From the NCBI GenBank assembly GCA_036751905.1, contig DAIOTP010000117.1, positions 1 to 10,061 of the forward strand: a DNA stretch of 10,061 nucleotides. Direction: 5' to 3'. Shown here in pieces: positions 1 through 8,100 of this stretch; the stretch's first letter is position 1, and each line of letters starts with the position of its first letter. Source of the stretch: T3Sed10-241 sp036751905 (GTDB taxonomy: Bacteria; Bacteroidota; Bacteroidia; Flavobacteriales_D; Cryomorphaceae). A program made the position numbers and the translations under genes. The notes under the pieces were generated by a model. The model was not told the origin of the DNA and searched no databases. It saw only the letters and a list, made by a program, of their open reading frames with translations.

Positions 1-1104
1 GACCGCATTTATGTTACTCTGAGTGGTCTCAATTCTTCACTAGAAAAGGGTGTGGAGCTTTTCGAACATATCCTCGCCAATGTGCAACCCGATGACGATG
101 CGCTTGCCGATATGGTTGACGGCATACTACAAAAACGACGCAATGCCTTGAAAAACAAAAACCAATTGCTCTTTAATGGCTTGCTCAACTATGCCCAATA
201 TGGTCCTGAAAATCCATTCACTTACATACTCAGCGAGGAGGAATTGCGCAGCCTCAGGCCTGAATCGCTGATAAGCCGCATCCGGGAAATCACGAGCTAC
301 GAGCACTACGCATTCTACTACGGCCCTCAGGATGCCAAAGCCACCACGGCTTTGCTCAACAAGCACCACAAGGTGCCCGCATCCCTGAAGCCGTATCCGG
401 CACCCAAGGTTTTCCCAGAATTGCAGATAAGCGAAAACAAAGTGCTTTTCGCAAATTTTGATATGGTGCAGAGCGAAATGATGATGGTGAGCAAGGGTCC
501 ACTGTTTGACAAAAGTCTGCTCGCCCCTTCCAACCTTTTCAACCAGTATTTTGGCAGTGGCCTGTCGAGCATTGTATTTCAGGAAATACGCGAATCCAAG
601 GCATTGGCTTACTCCGCCTACAGTGTGTTTACAAGTCCCACCAAGATGGATCAGTCACACTACGTGCGCGCTTACATTGGCGCTCAGGTGGACAAGTTGC
701 CAGAAGCCACCAATGCCATGTTGGAGCTCATGGGTGAAATGCCGCGAAGTGAAATCCAATTTGAAAGTGCACGAGACGCTGCCCTAAAGCAAATCGAAGC
801 CAACAGGGTGGTGCGTGAGAGCATCTTCTGGGATTACATCGCAGCCAAAAACCGTGGATTGGACTATGATGTGCGCAAGGAAATTTACGAAACCATTCAA
901 GGCATGGACATGGATGCCCTTGAAGCATTCTTTGATGCCCACATCAAAGGCAATGCCTACATCTACTGCGTAATTGGCAACCAGGACCGTATGGATACAG
1001 AGGTACTGAATAAATTGGGTCCTGTTGAGGTGCTCAATGTACAAACTGTATTCGGCTACGGTGCCGAGCCCGCAGTTAAGCTGGCTCCGCCTGCCTTGAA
1101 TTGA
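1..1104 (+). CDS. M16 family zinc metallopeptidase, C-terminal part (5' end outside window)
   Basis: The frame is open from the first base of the window, starting D-R-I-Y-V-T-L-S-G-L, and ends at TGA 1102-1104. It therefore continues a gene that begins upstream, and the GTG at 52 is not a real start. About 367 residues are visible. They match the C-terminal M16 peptidase domains, which form half of the clam-shell substrate chamber in the insulinase/pitrilysin family. The clearest signature is R-E-S-K-A-L-A-Y-S-A-Y (from nt 589), the conserved Arg/Tyr-containing segment of the inactive M16 C-domain, preceded by a G-L-S-S-I-V-F-Q-E-I helix. The zinc motif HxxEH lies in the N-terminal half and is not visible, so catalytic competence cannot be judged. 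Bacteroidota carry long (about 950 residue) periplasmic M16 proteins of this layout. The family call is firm; substrate and cell location are unknown. Confidence 0.88.
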   Translation, partial: DRIYVTLSGLNSSLEKGVELFEHILANVQPDDDALADMVDGILQKRRNALKNKNQLLFNGLLNYAQYGPENPFTYILSEEELRSLRPESLISRIREITSYEHYAFYYGPQDAKATTALLNKHHKVPASLKPYPAPKVFPELQISENKVLFANFDMVQSEMMMVSKGPLFDKSLLAPSNLFNQYFGSGLSSIVFQEIRESKALAYSAYSVFTSPTKMDQSHYVRAYIGAQVDKLPEATNAMLELMGEMPRSEIQFESARDAALKQIEANRVVRESIFWDYIAAKNRGLDYDVRKEIYETIQGMDMDALEAFFDAHIKGNAYIYCVIGNQDRMDTEVLNKLGPVEVLNVQTVFGYGAEPAVKLAPPALN

Positions 1105-1129
1105 CCCTTTCATTTTTACCATTGCATAG

Positions 1130-1165
1130 CCCCGACCCAGCTGTTCAAGCTGGGTCGGGGTTTTT
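1130..1165 (+). terminator. Rho-independent terminator of the M16 peptidase gene
   Basis: A perfect 13-bp stem (1130-1142 pairing with 1148-1160, GC-rich, core CCCCGACCC/GGGTCGGGG) with a 5-base loop is followed directly by TTTTT (1161-1165). It lies 25 bases after the stop of the protease gene. The T-run is on the + strand side only, so it mainly stops rightward transcription. Confidence 0.93.
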
Positions 1166-1253
1166 GTTGTTGTGTCCAATTGCGATGACGAAGTCAGGCA
1201 TGGGCGTGGGTTCATGTCGAAAATCAACTGTGCAGTTTTCATTGTACATGGGT

Positions 1254-1284
1254 AAAAAAAAGCCGCTACCCGAAGGCAGCGGCT
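1254..1284 (-). terminator. Rho-independent terminator of the DUF2490/carbonic-anhydrase-like pair
   Basis: Read on the minus strand, AGCCGCT (1284-1278) pairs with AGCGGCT (1267-1261). Inside this, after one mismatch, a CC/GG pair closes a C(UUCG)G tetraloop, an especially stable RNA loop. Eight T residues (1261-1254) follow on the minus strand. It lies just downstream of the stop codon at 1308-1310. Together with the hairpin at 1130-1165 it insulates the two convergent transcription units. Confidence 0.9.
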
Positions 1285-1307
1285 CAAGATTGTAACCCGG
1301 CCTTGGC

Positions 1308-1919
1308 TTATGGGTTGTAAGGCAGTGAAGAATCGTGAACGATGAGGCGTACTTTGCCATCATCGGTTTTGCGGAAAACGAATGTTTTGTCAACTGAAAT
1401 TTCATTGCCATCCATGTCCTCCAGGAATACTTTGCCCATGGAGATTCCGATGTTGCCATGCACTTGCACTTCTTCGGCGCCGCGCACACCATTGTCATAC
1501 CTCACTTTGGCCCACGGCTTCAAAGCAAAGCCGCCATCATTTGGGTAATTTTCATCACCACCTACGAAGTAAGCCATCGCACCTGGCTTGGTTTTGCGGA
1601 ATGTTTGGTCACCCCATGCCAATGTGGGTTTAAAAAACACCCGGCCATTGTCATAATCATAAGCGTCGGTGAGCACCTTATCGGCAAATGCGCGGTAATC
1701 TTCACCGGCAGCATGTTGGCGGCCTATTTCCACCAAGGCATCGCACCAAGCCTGCTGTGCGGCATTTACCTCAGCTTCGGTGAGCGCGGGTACTTCCTCG
1801 GTTGCTACATCTTCTGTTGTAGCAGCATTGTCGGCATCAGCAGTCGAATTGGGGTTTTCACAGCTTGTGGCTGCAAAGAGGAGCGCTATGGCTCCAAAGA
1901 GAAACGATTTGGTTTTCAT
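1308..1919 (-). CDS. Lipoprotein resembling iota-class carbonic anhydrase (COG4337, NTF2-like fold)
   Basis: A 203-residue protein. Residues 1-20 form a lipoprotein signal (basic MKTK, hydrophobic stretch, A-A-T-S-C with Cys20 as the lipidation site), so it should sit on an envelope membrane outside the cytoplasm. An acidic, Ala/Thr-rich linker (about 22-48) precedes the domain. The domain carries the landmarks I associate with COG4337/iota carbonic anhydrases: Y-D-Y-x-x-G-R-V-F-F-K-P-T (Thr99), A-Y-F-V-G-G (Tyr117), G-F-A-L-K-P-W (131-136), and a terminal H-D-S-S-L-P-Y (195-201). Known members hydrate CO2 to bicarbonate; some work without a metal, using Thr, Tyr, Ser and His side chains. The usual terminal motif is HHSS; here the second His is Asp196, so activity is uncertain. 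Homologues are sometimes annotated as phosphoribosyl-AMP cyclohydrolase or DUF4440. The ATG at 1917-1919 gives a proper signal peptide. It lies 19 bases after the DUF2490 gene and probably shares its mRNA. The assignment is from remembered motifs, not a search. Confidence 0.72.
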   Translation of the reverse strand: MKTKSFLFGAIALLFAATSCENPNSTADADNAATTEDVATEEVPALTEAEVNAAQQAWCDALVEIGRQHAAGEDYRAFADKVLTDAYDYDNGRVFFKPTLAWGDQTFRKTKPGAMAYFVGGDENYPNDGGFALKPWAKVRYDNGVRGAEEVQVHGNIGISMGKVFLEDMDGNEISVDKTFVFRKTDDGKVRLIVHDSSLPYNP

Positions 1920-1938
1920 TGTTTGTTTGTGTTACATG

Positions 1939-2643
1939 TTAATTGTGCAAAAAGTTCAAATTGTTGAAGATGGCAATCTGGAATTGGGGCCTTTGGTATG
2001 TTGCAAATATGCCAGGGTCTTCAAACCGTTGCCACATGATGCCAGCCTCCACTCGCAATGCAGCTTTGAATGCATACCCCATAGCCAGGTAAAACCGGTT
2101 GCGGTCAAAAAAGGTCGGCTCAGTATTGATAAAAATTTCATTGTAGATGGAGGCGTATACAGCACCTTCATCCATCGTTTTCTGATTCACAGGGATATTG
2201 AATGCAAGGAAATACCGTAGGCGCATGAGCAGGTCTGAATTGTCTAAAAATCGCTGCTCAAAACGATAGCGGTGCTGGGTGTGAATACGACCAAGCTTAT
2301 TGCGGGCGATGTACTGTTGATAAAGCCGATGTTCAGCAAATTCTCTTCTGTCATCGGTTTCGTCGACGTAGGGCCTGTTAAAGATGTAGGCATATCCTGC
2401 GAGAAAATTATGGTTGTTTTCCGTCAAATTATATCCCACTCCCGTACGCAACAACAGCTGTTGCAGGTCACCAACAAAATTGTAATTGCGGTATTGCACT
2501 TCATTGTGCCAATTGAAGCCTTTACCAAGTGACTGGTTTCCAAAATACATTATCCAGTTACCAACTTCTGTTGGTTGGGCATTTAGCAGGTTCTTATTGG
2601 CCAGCAATAACAACACAGATATACAGACCACACGAAATATCAT
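1939..2643 (-). CDS. DUF2490 family outer-membrane beta-barrel protein
   Basis: A 234-residue protein with a Sec signal peptide (hydrophobic core about 5-15, likely cleavage near N-A|Q at 21-23). The rest is alternating aromatic/polar beta-strand sequence rich in Tyr, Phe, Asn and Arg, typical of a small outer-membrane barrel. DUF2490 landmarks are an early N-E-V-Q-Y-R-N-Y strand (47-54), H-R-Y-R-F-E-Q-R-F (124-132), Y-N-E-I-F-I-N (167-173), and F-D-R-N-R-F-Y-L-A-M-G-Y (179-190). The chain ends in strand-like sequence with a near-terminal Phe (F-L-H-N). The length fits the family, which is widespread in Bacteroidota and has no established function. It is the first gene of a likely two-gene minus-strand operon with the downstream lipoprotein. 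The ATG at 2641-2643 places the signal peptide correctly. Confidence 0.85.
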   Translation of the reverse strand: MIFRVVCISVLLLLANKNLLNAQPTEVGNWIMYFGNQSLGKGFNWHNEVQYRNYNFVGDLQQLLLRTGVGYNLTENNHNFLAGYAYIFNRPYVDETDDRREFAEHRLYQQYIARNKLGRIHTQHRYRFEQRFLDNSDLLMRLRYFLAFNIPVNQKTMDEGAVYASIYNEIFINTEPTFFDRNRFYLAMGYAFKAALRVEAGIMWQRFEDPGIFATYQRPQFQIAIFNNLNFLHN

Positions 2644-3100
2644 TATCGCTACGTCAATGAGTTACGACGGCACAAAGGAAATCATAATTTTGACCTAAAT
2701 ATTTTTTTGTACAAAATTGTGATTATTCCAGGACCTAAAAGACTTTTATTTTTTAGAACCCGCATAGCGTCTGTGTTTTTCCATCACTGAGATGCCCTTG
2801 GTTTAGCATTGTTCAACTTATCATTGCTCTTTTTACTTGAGCTAAGTCCTTTGAGTACGACAATCAATGTCAGCAGGATATTTATTCCAAACATTCAATC
2901 TTCTGCTTTTTGCTAAAATTAGCCTTGACAATTTCTTGATCTTCCAGCCATATCAGCTCCTGGCTGCCGCATTAAACCGTGTCCTCAACCAAGTATGCCA
3001 TTTCGGCCACTTATACAAAAAGCAAATTGCATAACGCATTGTCTGAATAGTATAAAGTTAAGGACATCTACCCATACTACTTTTATAAAATATCTCACAA
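2644..3100. other. 457-base AT-rich divergent intergenic region
   Basis: This stretch separates two divergent transcription units and should hold both their promoters. It is visibly more AT-rich than the genes around it. It contains a 12-base palindrome at 2705-2716 and a small stem (CAGCCA/TGGCTG, near 2946-2967) without a T-run. A 55-codon frame (2867-3034, +) has no recognisable product. No tRNA, rRNA, known riboswitch or insertion-sequence end is recognisable. Just before the dehydrogenase start, TACTTTTA (3078-3085) matches the Bacteroidota -7 box at all but the last position, but no TTG stands at the right distance upstream. Confidence 0.6.
2705..2716. promoter_or_regulatory. Perfect 12-base palindrome, possible operator of the DUF2490 operon
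   Basis: TTTTGTACAAAA is identical to its reverse complement and lies about 62 bases upstream of the DUF2490 start codon. AATTTTG (2686-2692) and CAAAATT (2712-2718) add a second, overlapping inverted pair. The position suits a regulator site near a minus-strand promoter, but AT-rich palindromes arise readily by chance and no regulator is identified. Confidence 0.25.
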
Positions 3101-3862
3101 ATGATGAAAACCCTTGAAAACAAAACTGCAGTCATCACCGGTGGTGCAGGCAGTATCGGAAAAGCCACCGCCAAGCTATTCCTGGAACATGGAGCCAAAG
3201 TGCTCCTGGTGGACCTTGATGAAAAAACACTCAAAGAAGCCGTCAAAGATTTGGGAGGCGAGCATGTATACCATTGCGCCGCTGATGTGACCAAAACCGC
3301 CGACGTCAAGAACTATGCCAATAAGGCATCAGAATTGTTCGGCAAGGTGGATGTGTTCTTCAACAACGCAGGCATTGAAGGTGTGGTAAAGCAGGTAGTG
3401 GATTACCCTGAAGATATGTTTGACAAGGTAATGGCAGTCAATGTTAAAGGTGTTTGGTTGGGCAACAAGTACATGGTACCCGTACTCAAGGACGGCGGCA
3501 GCATCATTTTGAGTTCTTCCGTTTCGGGATTGGCAGGGACGCCTGGGGTATGCGCCTACGTGATCAGCAAGCATGCAGTAACAGGGGTGATGAGAAACCT
3601 GGCCCTTGAAGTGGCTTCCAGAAAAATCAGGGTGAATACCATCAATCCTGCTCCCGTAAACAACAGGATGATGCGCTCCCTGGAAGAAGGCTTTTCACCC
3701 AAGCAGGCTGAAGCGGCCAAAAAAGGATTTGAACAAACCATACCCTTGGGCAGATACGCCGAACCGGATGAAATTGCAGAGCTGGTGTTGTTCCTTGCAA
3801 GTAACAACAGCCGCTACATCACTGGAACTACCCAAGTAATTGATGGTGGGATGAACGCATAA
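3101..3862 (+). CDS. Classical short-chain dehydrogenase/reductase (SDR, FabG-like)
   Basis: A 253-residue cytoplasmic oxidoreductase with one Rossmann domain, the normal length for classical SDRs. Visible motifs are T-G-G-A-G-S-I-G (13-20), the TGxxxGxG dinucleotide loop; Asp38 at the end of beta-2, which favours NAD(H) over NADP(H); Asp62; N-N-A-G (88-91); and the full catalytic set Asn114, Ser140, Tyr153 and Lys157 (Y-V-I-S-K). The C-terminal I-T-G-T-T-Q-V-I-D-G-G is the usual SDR end. The post-catalytic P-G motif is replaced by P-A-P-V-N-N (183-188), which may alter the substrate or cofactor lid. ATG codons stand at 3101 and 3104; either would work and neither has a Shine-Dalgarno sequence. 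The substrate cannot be read from the sequence and the neighbours do not indicate one. A 145-base gap separates it from the efflux operon, so it is probably a separate unit. Confidence 0.93.
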   Translation: MMKTLENKTAVITGGAGSIGKATAKLFLEHGAKVLLVDLDEKTLKEAVKDLGGEHVYHCAADVTKTADVKNYANKASELFGKVDVFFNNAGIEGVVKQVVDYPEDMFDKVMAVNVKGVWLGNKYMVPVLKDGGSIILSSSVSGLAGTPGVCAYVISKHAVTGVMRNLALEVASRKIRVNTINPAPVNNRMMRSLEEGFSPKQAEAAKKGFEQTIPLGRYAEPDEIAELVLFLASNNSRYITGTTQVIDGGMNA

Positions 3863-3982
3863 ATGGCAATAAAGCCATCAGTCAGGCGCACATTTGAATT
3901 GTTCCACACTTCAGAATATCAGCACTTAGGAGCTGAAGGCATACTGTGATTGCATGTATGCTATAAAGCATTGGTATTTCAT

Positions 3983-3990
3983 TACATTTG
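3983..3990 (+). promoter_or_regulatory. Candidate -7 box of the efflux operon promoter
   Basis: TACATTTG matches the Bacteroidota primary sigma -7 consensus TAnnTTTG at every fixed position and ends 17 bases before the adaptor start codon, implying a very short leader. No TTG lies at the usual spacing of about 19-21 bases upstream; the nearest candidates are too close (3971) or too far (3950). The call therefore rests on the -7 element alone. Confidence 0.35.
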
Positions 3991-4007
3991 TTGCATAATT
4001 AACCAAT

Positions 4008-5138
4008 ATGCGATGCTTCAACGTCTGCCTTCTCTTGGCAGCACTATGGATATCGGGATGCGAAAACAAACAGGAAACAGCTCCCCCTCCACCACCTCAA
4101 GTACAAGTGGTATCCGTTCAAAAGGAAAAAGTTACCCTCGAGAAAGACTTTGTGGGCCAGGTATATGGCTACCGCGACATACCTATAAGGGCACGGGTGG
4201 AAGGATTTCTGGAAAAAATGAGCTTCCGCGAAGGAGGAATGGTCAGCAAAGGTGATATTCTTTACGCTATCGACCCTGACCCCTTGCAAGAAGGGGTCAA
4301 CAAAGCCCGCAGCGAATTGGCGAGCGCGCAGGTGCGCCTCGAACGTGCCAACAACGACCTGGAACGCATCGCTCCGCTTGCCGAAATCAACGCGGTAAGC
4401 AAGAAAGATCTCGATGCGGCCATTGCTGAAAAGGGGGCTGCCAAGGCCATGGTAGAAGCTGCACAAGCCAATGGACGCCTGTCGGATATAAGGTTTGGTT
4501 ACGCCACGGTGAAGGCCCCCATTACGGGCATCATTGGCAAAACCATGGCCCGCGAGGGCGAATTCGTAGGCCGAGCACCCAATCCTGTAATCCTCAATAC
4601 CATTTCTTCTATCGACTCTGTGCGTGTAGAGTTTTTCCTTACCGAGCGCGACTACATCCAATTTGTCAACCAACAAAAGGATGGACCCCGCTCTGCGGAA
4701 ATCCCACTCAAGTTGCTCCTCGCTGATGGCAAGGTTTTTCCTGAAAAGGGCCGCGTAGAATTTATAAACCGAGAGGTGGACGCCGCTACGGGTGCCATCC
4801 TGGTATCGGCCATTTTTCCAAACCCGGAACAGCTGATCAGACCAGGTCAATTTGCGCGCGTGCGGGTGGCTGTGCGCACCCTGCCCGAGGCACTTCTCAT
4901 TCCACAACGCTGTGTGAGCGAAGTACAAGGCAACTTTAGTGCCATGAGGGTAAATGCCGAGGGTGCAGTGGAACTGGTGCCCCTTGTGCTTGGCCCTGCC
5001 TACCGCGATTACTTCATTGTGAAGGAGGGCCTTCATGCAGGCGACCGTGTGGTGTACGAAGGCCTGCAAAAAGCAGGCAGGGGCGGCACTGTGGAGGCTG
5101 TTGAAGTGGAATTTGCATCGCAATACCCTGCCGAATGA
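4008..5138 (+). CDS. RND efflux periplasmic adaptor (membrane fusion protein), lipoprotein
   Basis: A 376-residue AcrA/MexA-type adaptor that joins the inner-membrane pump to the outer-membrane channel. The signal ends in L-W-I-S-G-C with lipidated Cys18, so it is anchored to a membrane from the periplasm; a short linker with five consecutive prolines (26-30) follows. Domains in order: first lipoyl half (about 57-91, ending Y-A-I-D-P), alpha-helical coiled-coil hairpin (about 92-158), second lipoyl half (about 160-187, with V-K-A-P-I-T-G-I-I-G), beta-barrel (about 195-290, with I-R-P-G-Q-F-A-R-V-R-V) and membrane-proximal domain (about 292-370, starting L-L-I-P-Q-R-C-V). All parts of a working adaptor are present and the length is normal. 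The start at 4008 gives the lipoprotein signal. Its stop overlaps the pump start in an ATGA (5135-5138), implying translational coupling. Confidence 0.95.
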   Translation: MRCFNVCLLLAALWISGCENKQETAPPPPPQVQVVSVQKEKVTLEKDFVGQVYGYRDIPIRARVEGFLEKMSFREGGMVSKGDILYAIDPDPLQEGVNKARSELASAQVRLERANNDLERIAPLAEINAVSKKDLDAAIAEKGAAKAMVEAAQANGRLSDIRFGYATVKAPITGIIGKTMAREGEFVGRAPNPVILNTISSIDSVRVEFFLTERDYIQFVNQQKDGPRSAEIPLKLLLADGKVFPEKGRVEFINREVDAATGAILVSAIFPNPEQLIRPGQFARVRVAVRTLPEALLIPQRCVSEVQGNFSAMRVNAEGAVELVPLVLGPAYRDYFIVKEGLHAGDRVVYEGLQKAGRGGTVEAVEVEFASQYPAE

Positions 5139-8100
5139 GTACCGGGCAGCCCAAAGAAGAAGTTTTCTTCGTGAGGAGGCCTATCGTGGCCATTGTGATT
5201 GCACTCTTTATGGTGATCATCGGAGGGGTGAGTATTCTGGGCCTTGCTGTGGAGCAATACCCCGACATTACTCCACCCGTTGTTCGGGTAAGCACCTCAT
5301 TTGCAGGAGCGAGTTCCAACAATGTGGAAACTTCAGTGGCATCGCCCATAGAGCAAAAAGTGAATGGCGTGGAGAACATGCTCTATATGAAATCCACCAA
5401 TGCCAACGATGGAAGCATGAGCCTTGAAATCACCTTCGACCTGGGCACCAACCCGGATATGAACACGGTGTTTACGCAAACGAGGGTATCCTCCGCTGAG
5501 CCCAAATTGCCCGAAGAGGTGAAACGCATAGGAGTGACCACCCAGAAATCCATGTCGAGCATCCTGATGTTGCTGGCCGTAACATCCCCCAACGCCTCAT
5601 ATGACCGAGAGTGGATAGGCAATTACGCCATCATCAATATACAGGATGAGCTGGCACGCATCAAGGGCGTAGGCCGCGTGCAGGTACTGGGCTCCAGTGA
5701 TTACTCCATGCGCATTTGGGTGAAACCCGACCTGCTNNNNNNNNNNNNNNNNNNAGCAAAATGTGGTGGCGCCCGGCGGCAAATTTGGCGCTGAGCCTGC
5801 CCCTCCCGGCACGGAATTCACCTACACAGTGCGCCTGCCGGAGCAGCTGGTGAGCGAGGAGGAATTTGGGAACATCGTGATCCGTTCTTTCCCCGACGGC
5901 AGTCAGGTGCACCTGCGCGATGTGGCCGATGTGCGTCTTGGCGTAGAGAGTTACAACGCATTCACCCGCACCAATGGCAAGGACGCCGCCGCCATAGCCA
6001 TCTACCAATCGCCGGGCACCAATGCTGTGGCCCTTGCTGAGGAGGTGATTGGCACCATGAACCGCATCGCTGAAAACTTCCCCGACGACCTCCGCTACGA
6101 GGTATCGCTCGATGCCACTGAGCCCATCATGGCCGGCATCGACGAAATCATCGAGACATTGATCATCGCCCTGATTTTGGTCATCCTCGTGGTATTCCTC
6201 TTCATACAAGACTGGCGCGCCACCCTCATCCCCACCCTGGCCATTCCGGTATCGCTGGTGGCCGCCTTTATGTTTTTCCCGATGTTGGGCTTTACCATCA
6301 ACAGCCTTTCGCTGCTGGGGCTGGTGCTCGCCATCGGCATCGTGGTCGATGATGCCATCGTGGTGGTGGAAGCCGTGCAGGTAAACATCGAAAAAGGAAT
6401 GAGCCCCCGCACCGCCACCTCCGAAGCCATGCGCGAAGTGTCGGGGCCCATCATTGCCACCACTTTGGTGATGGTGGCCGTATTTGTGCCTGTAGCCGCC
6501 ATGGCGGGAATTACCGGCCAACTTTACCAGCAATTCGCGATTACCATTGCTGTATCGGTGGTGTTTTCCTCCATCAACGCACTCAGCCTCAGCCCTGCCC
6601 TTTGTTCCTTGCTTATGAAAAAGCCCGAACCCTCCAGGGGGCCATTGGGCCGTTTTTTCGGAGCCTTCAACCGCGGTTTCGACAAGGCCACCGTGCGCTA
6701 TGGCCAAGGTGCGGCACGCCTTTCCGGCAAATTGGGCCGCGGTGTACTCTACCTGCTCATCACCGTAGTGGCGGCAGGCATTTTCGGAAAGTTGGTGCCC
6801 GGGGGCTTCCTCCCGGAAGAGGATCAGGGCTACTACTTCGTGAATGTGCAGCTGCCTAATGCTGCCTCACTTCAACGCACCGATGCGGTAACCAGCAGCA
6901 TTGAAGCCAAGCTTATGGCCGATGAAAACGTGGAATTTGTAACAGCGGTTACCGGCTTCAGCTTGCTCTCCGGAGCCATGATTCCGAACAATGCTGTGCT
7001 TTTTGTGAAGCTCAAAAACTGGCATGAGCGCGCCTTTACGGCAAATGAGCTCATAGCCCGCACCAACCACATGCTAAACCGCGAAATCGTGGAAGCGCAG
7101 GCCTTTGCCTTTGGTCCGCCAGCCATCCCCGGCCTCGGCTCCGGCTCGGGCTTCAGCCTGATGATTCAGGACCGCAAGGGCCAATCCCCTGCCTACCTCG
7201 CTGAGCAAACCTACCGCTTCATTGCAGCTGCACAACAGCGCCCTGAAATTGCCTCGGCATTTACCACCTTCCAGGCCACTGTGCCACAGCGCCGCATGAA
7301 CCTCAATACCGACAAGGTGCTCAAAAGCAATGTAGCCCTCAATGATGTGTACACCACCTTCGCAGCCTTTCTCGGTGGTGCCTATGTCAACGATTTTACC
7401 AAATACGGCCGCCAATACAAAGCCTACGTGCAGGCCGAACCTGCCTACCGGCAAAGCGAGAAGGGCCTTGAGCTCTTCTTCGTTCAGAACCGCGACGGCG
7501 TTTCGGTGCCCCTTGCTACTTTCGTGGAAGTGGAGCCCAGCTCCGGGCCCGACTACACCACCCGATTCAATATGCTTCGCGCTGCCGAAGTATCGGGCGC
7601 TCCGGCTGCAGGCTACAGTTCAGCACAGGCGCTCAGCGCCCTCGAAGAGGTGGCCACACAGGTGTTGCCCTCCGATATGACCTTTAGCTTCAGCGGCATG
7701 AGCTTTCAGGAAAAGAAAGCCAGCGGGCAGATCAGCGTGGTATTTATGTTCTCCCTCTTCTTCGTATTCCTCATCCTCGCCGCCCAATATGAGAGCTGGA
7801 GCATGCCGCTTGCTATTCTGCTGGGTACGCCCTTTGCGCTCATGGGCGCCTTTGGCTTCCTGTGGATTTTCCGCTTTTTCAGCGAAAGCTACCTCACCAA
7901 CATTTTCGCGCAGATATCGCTGGTGATGCTCATTGCGATGGCGGCCAAGAATGCCATTCTTATCGTGGAGTTTGCCAAAATCAAATTTGACGAAGGCTTG
8001 GGCCTCTTCGATGCGGCTGTAGAAGCTGCCAAATTGCGTTTCCGTCCTATCTTGATGACCACCTTCGCCTTCATTCTCGGCATTTTGCCCCTGCTGCTGG

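Noticed and set aside
52..54. GTG as the start of the M16 peptidase gene
   Set aside because: The same frame is open back to position 1 with sensible protein sequence, and a protein beginning here would lack the start of its domain.
3863..3878. ATGGC/GCCAT hairpin just after the dehydrogenase stop
   Set aside because: Only five base pairs and no T-run, so not a credible intrinsic terminator.
4044..5123. Minus-strand open frame of about 360 codons over the adaptor gene
   Set aside because: An antisense shadow with no domain or signal sequence; the + strand frame has every adaptor domain in order.
5661..6707. Minus-strand open frame of about 350 codons across the N gap
   Set aside because: It is stop-free only because of the pump gene's codon use and the Ns. 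Its sequence is His/Gly-rich with no family resemblance.
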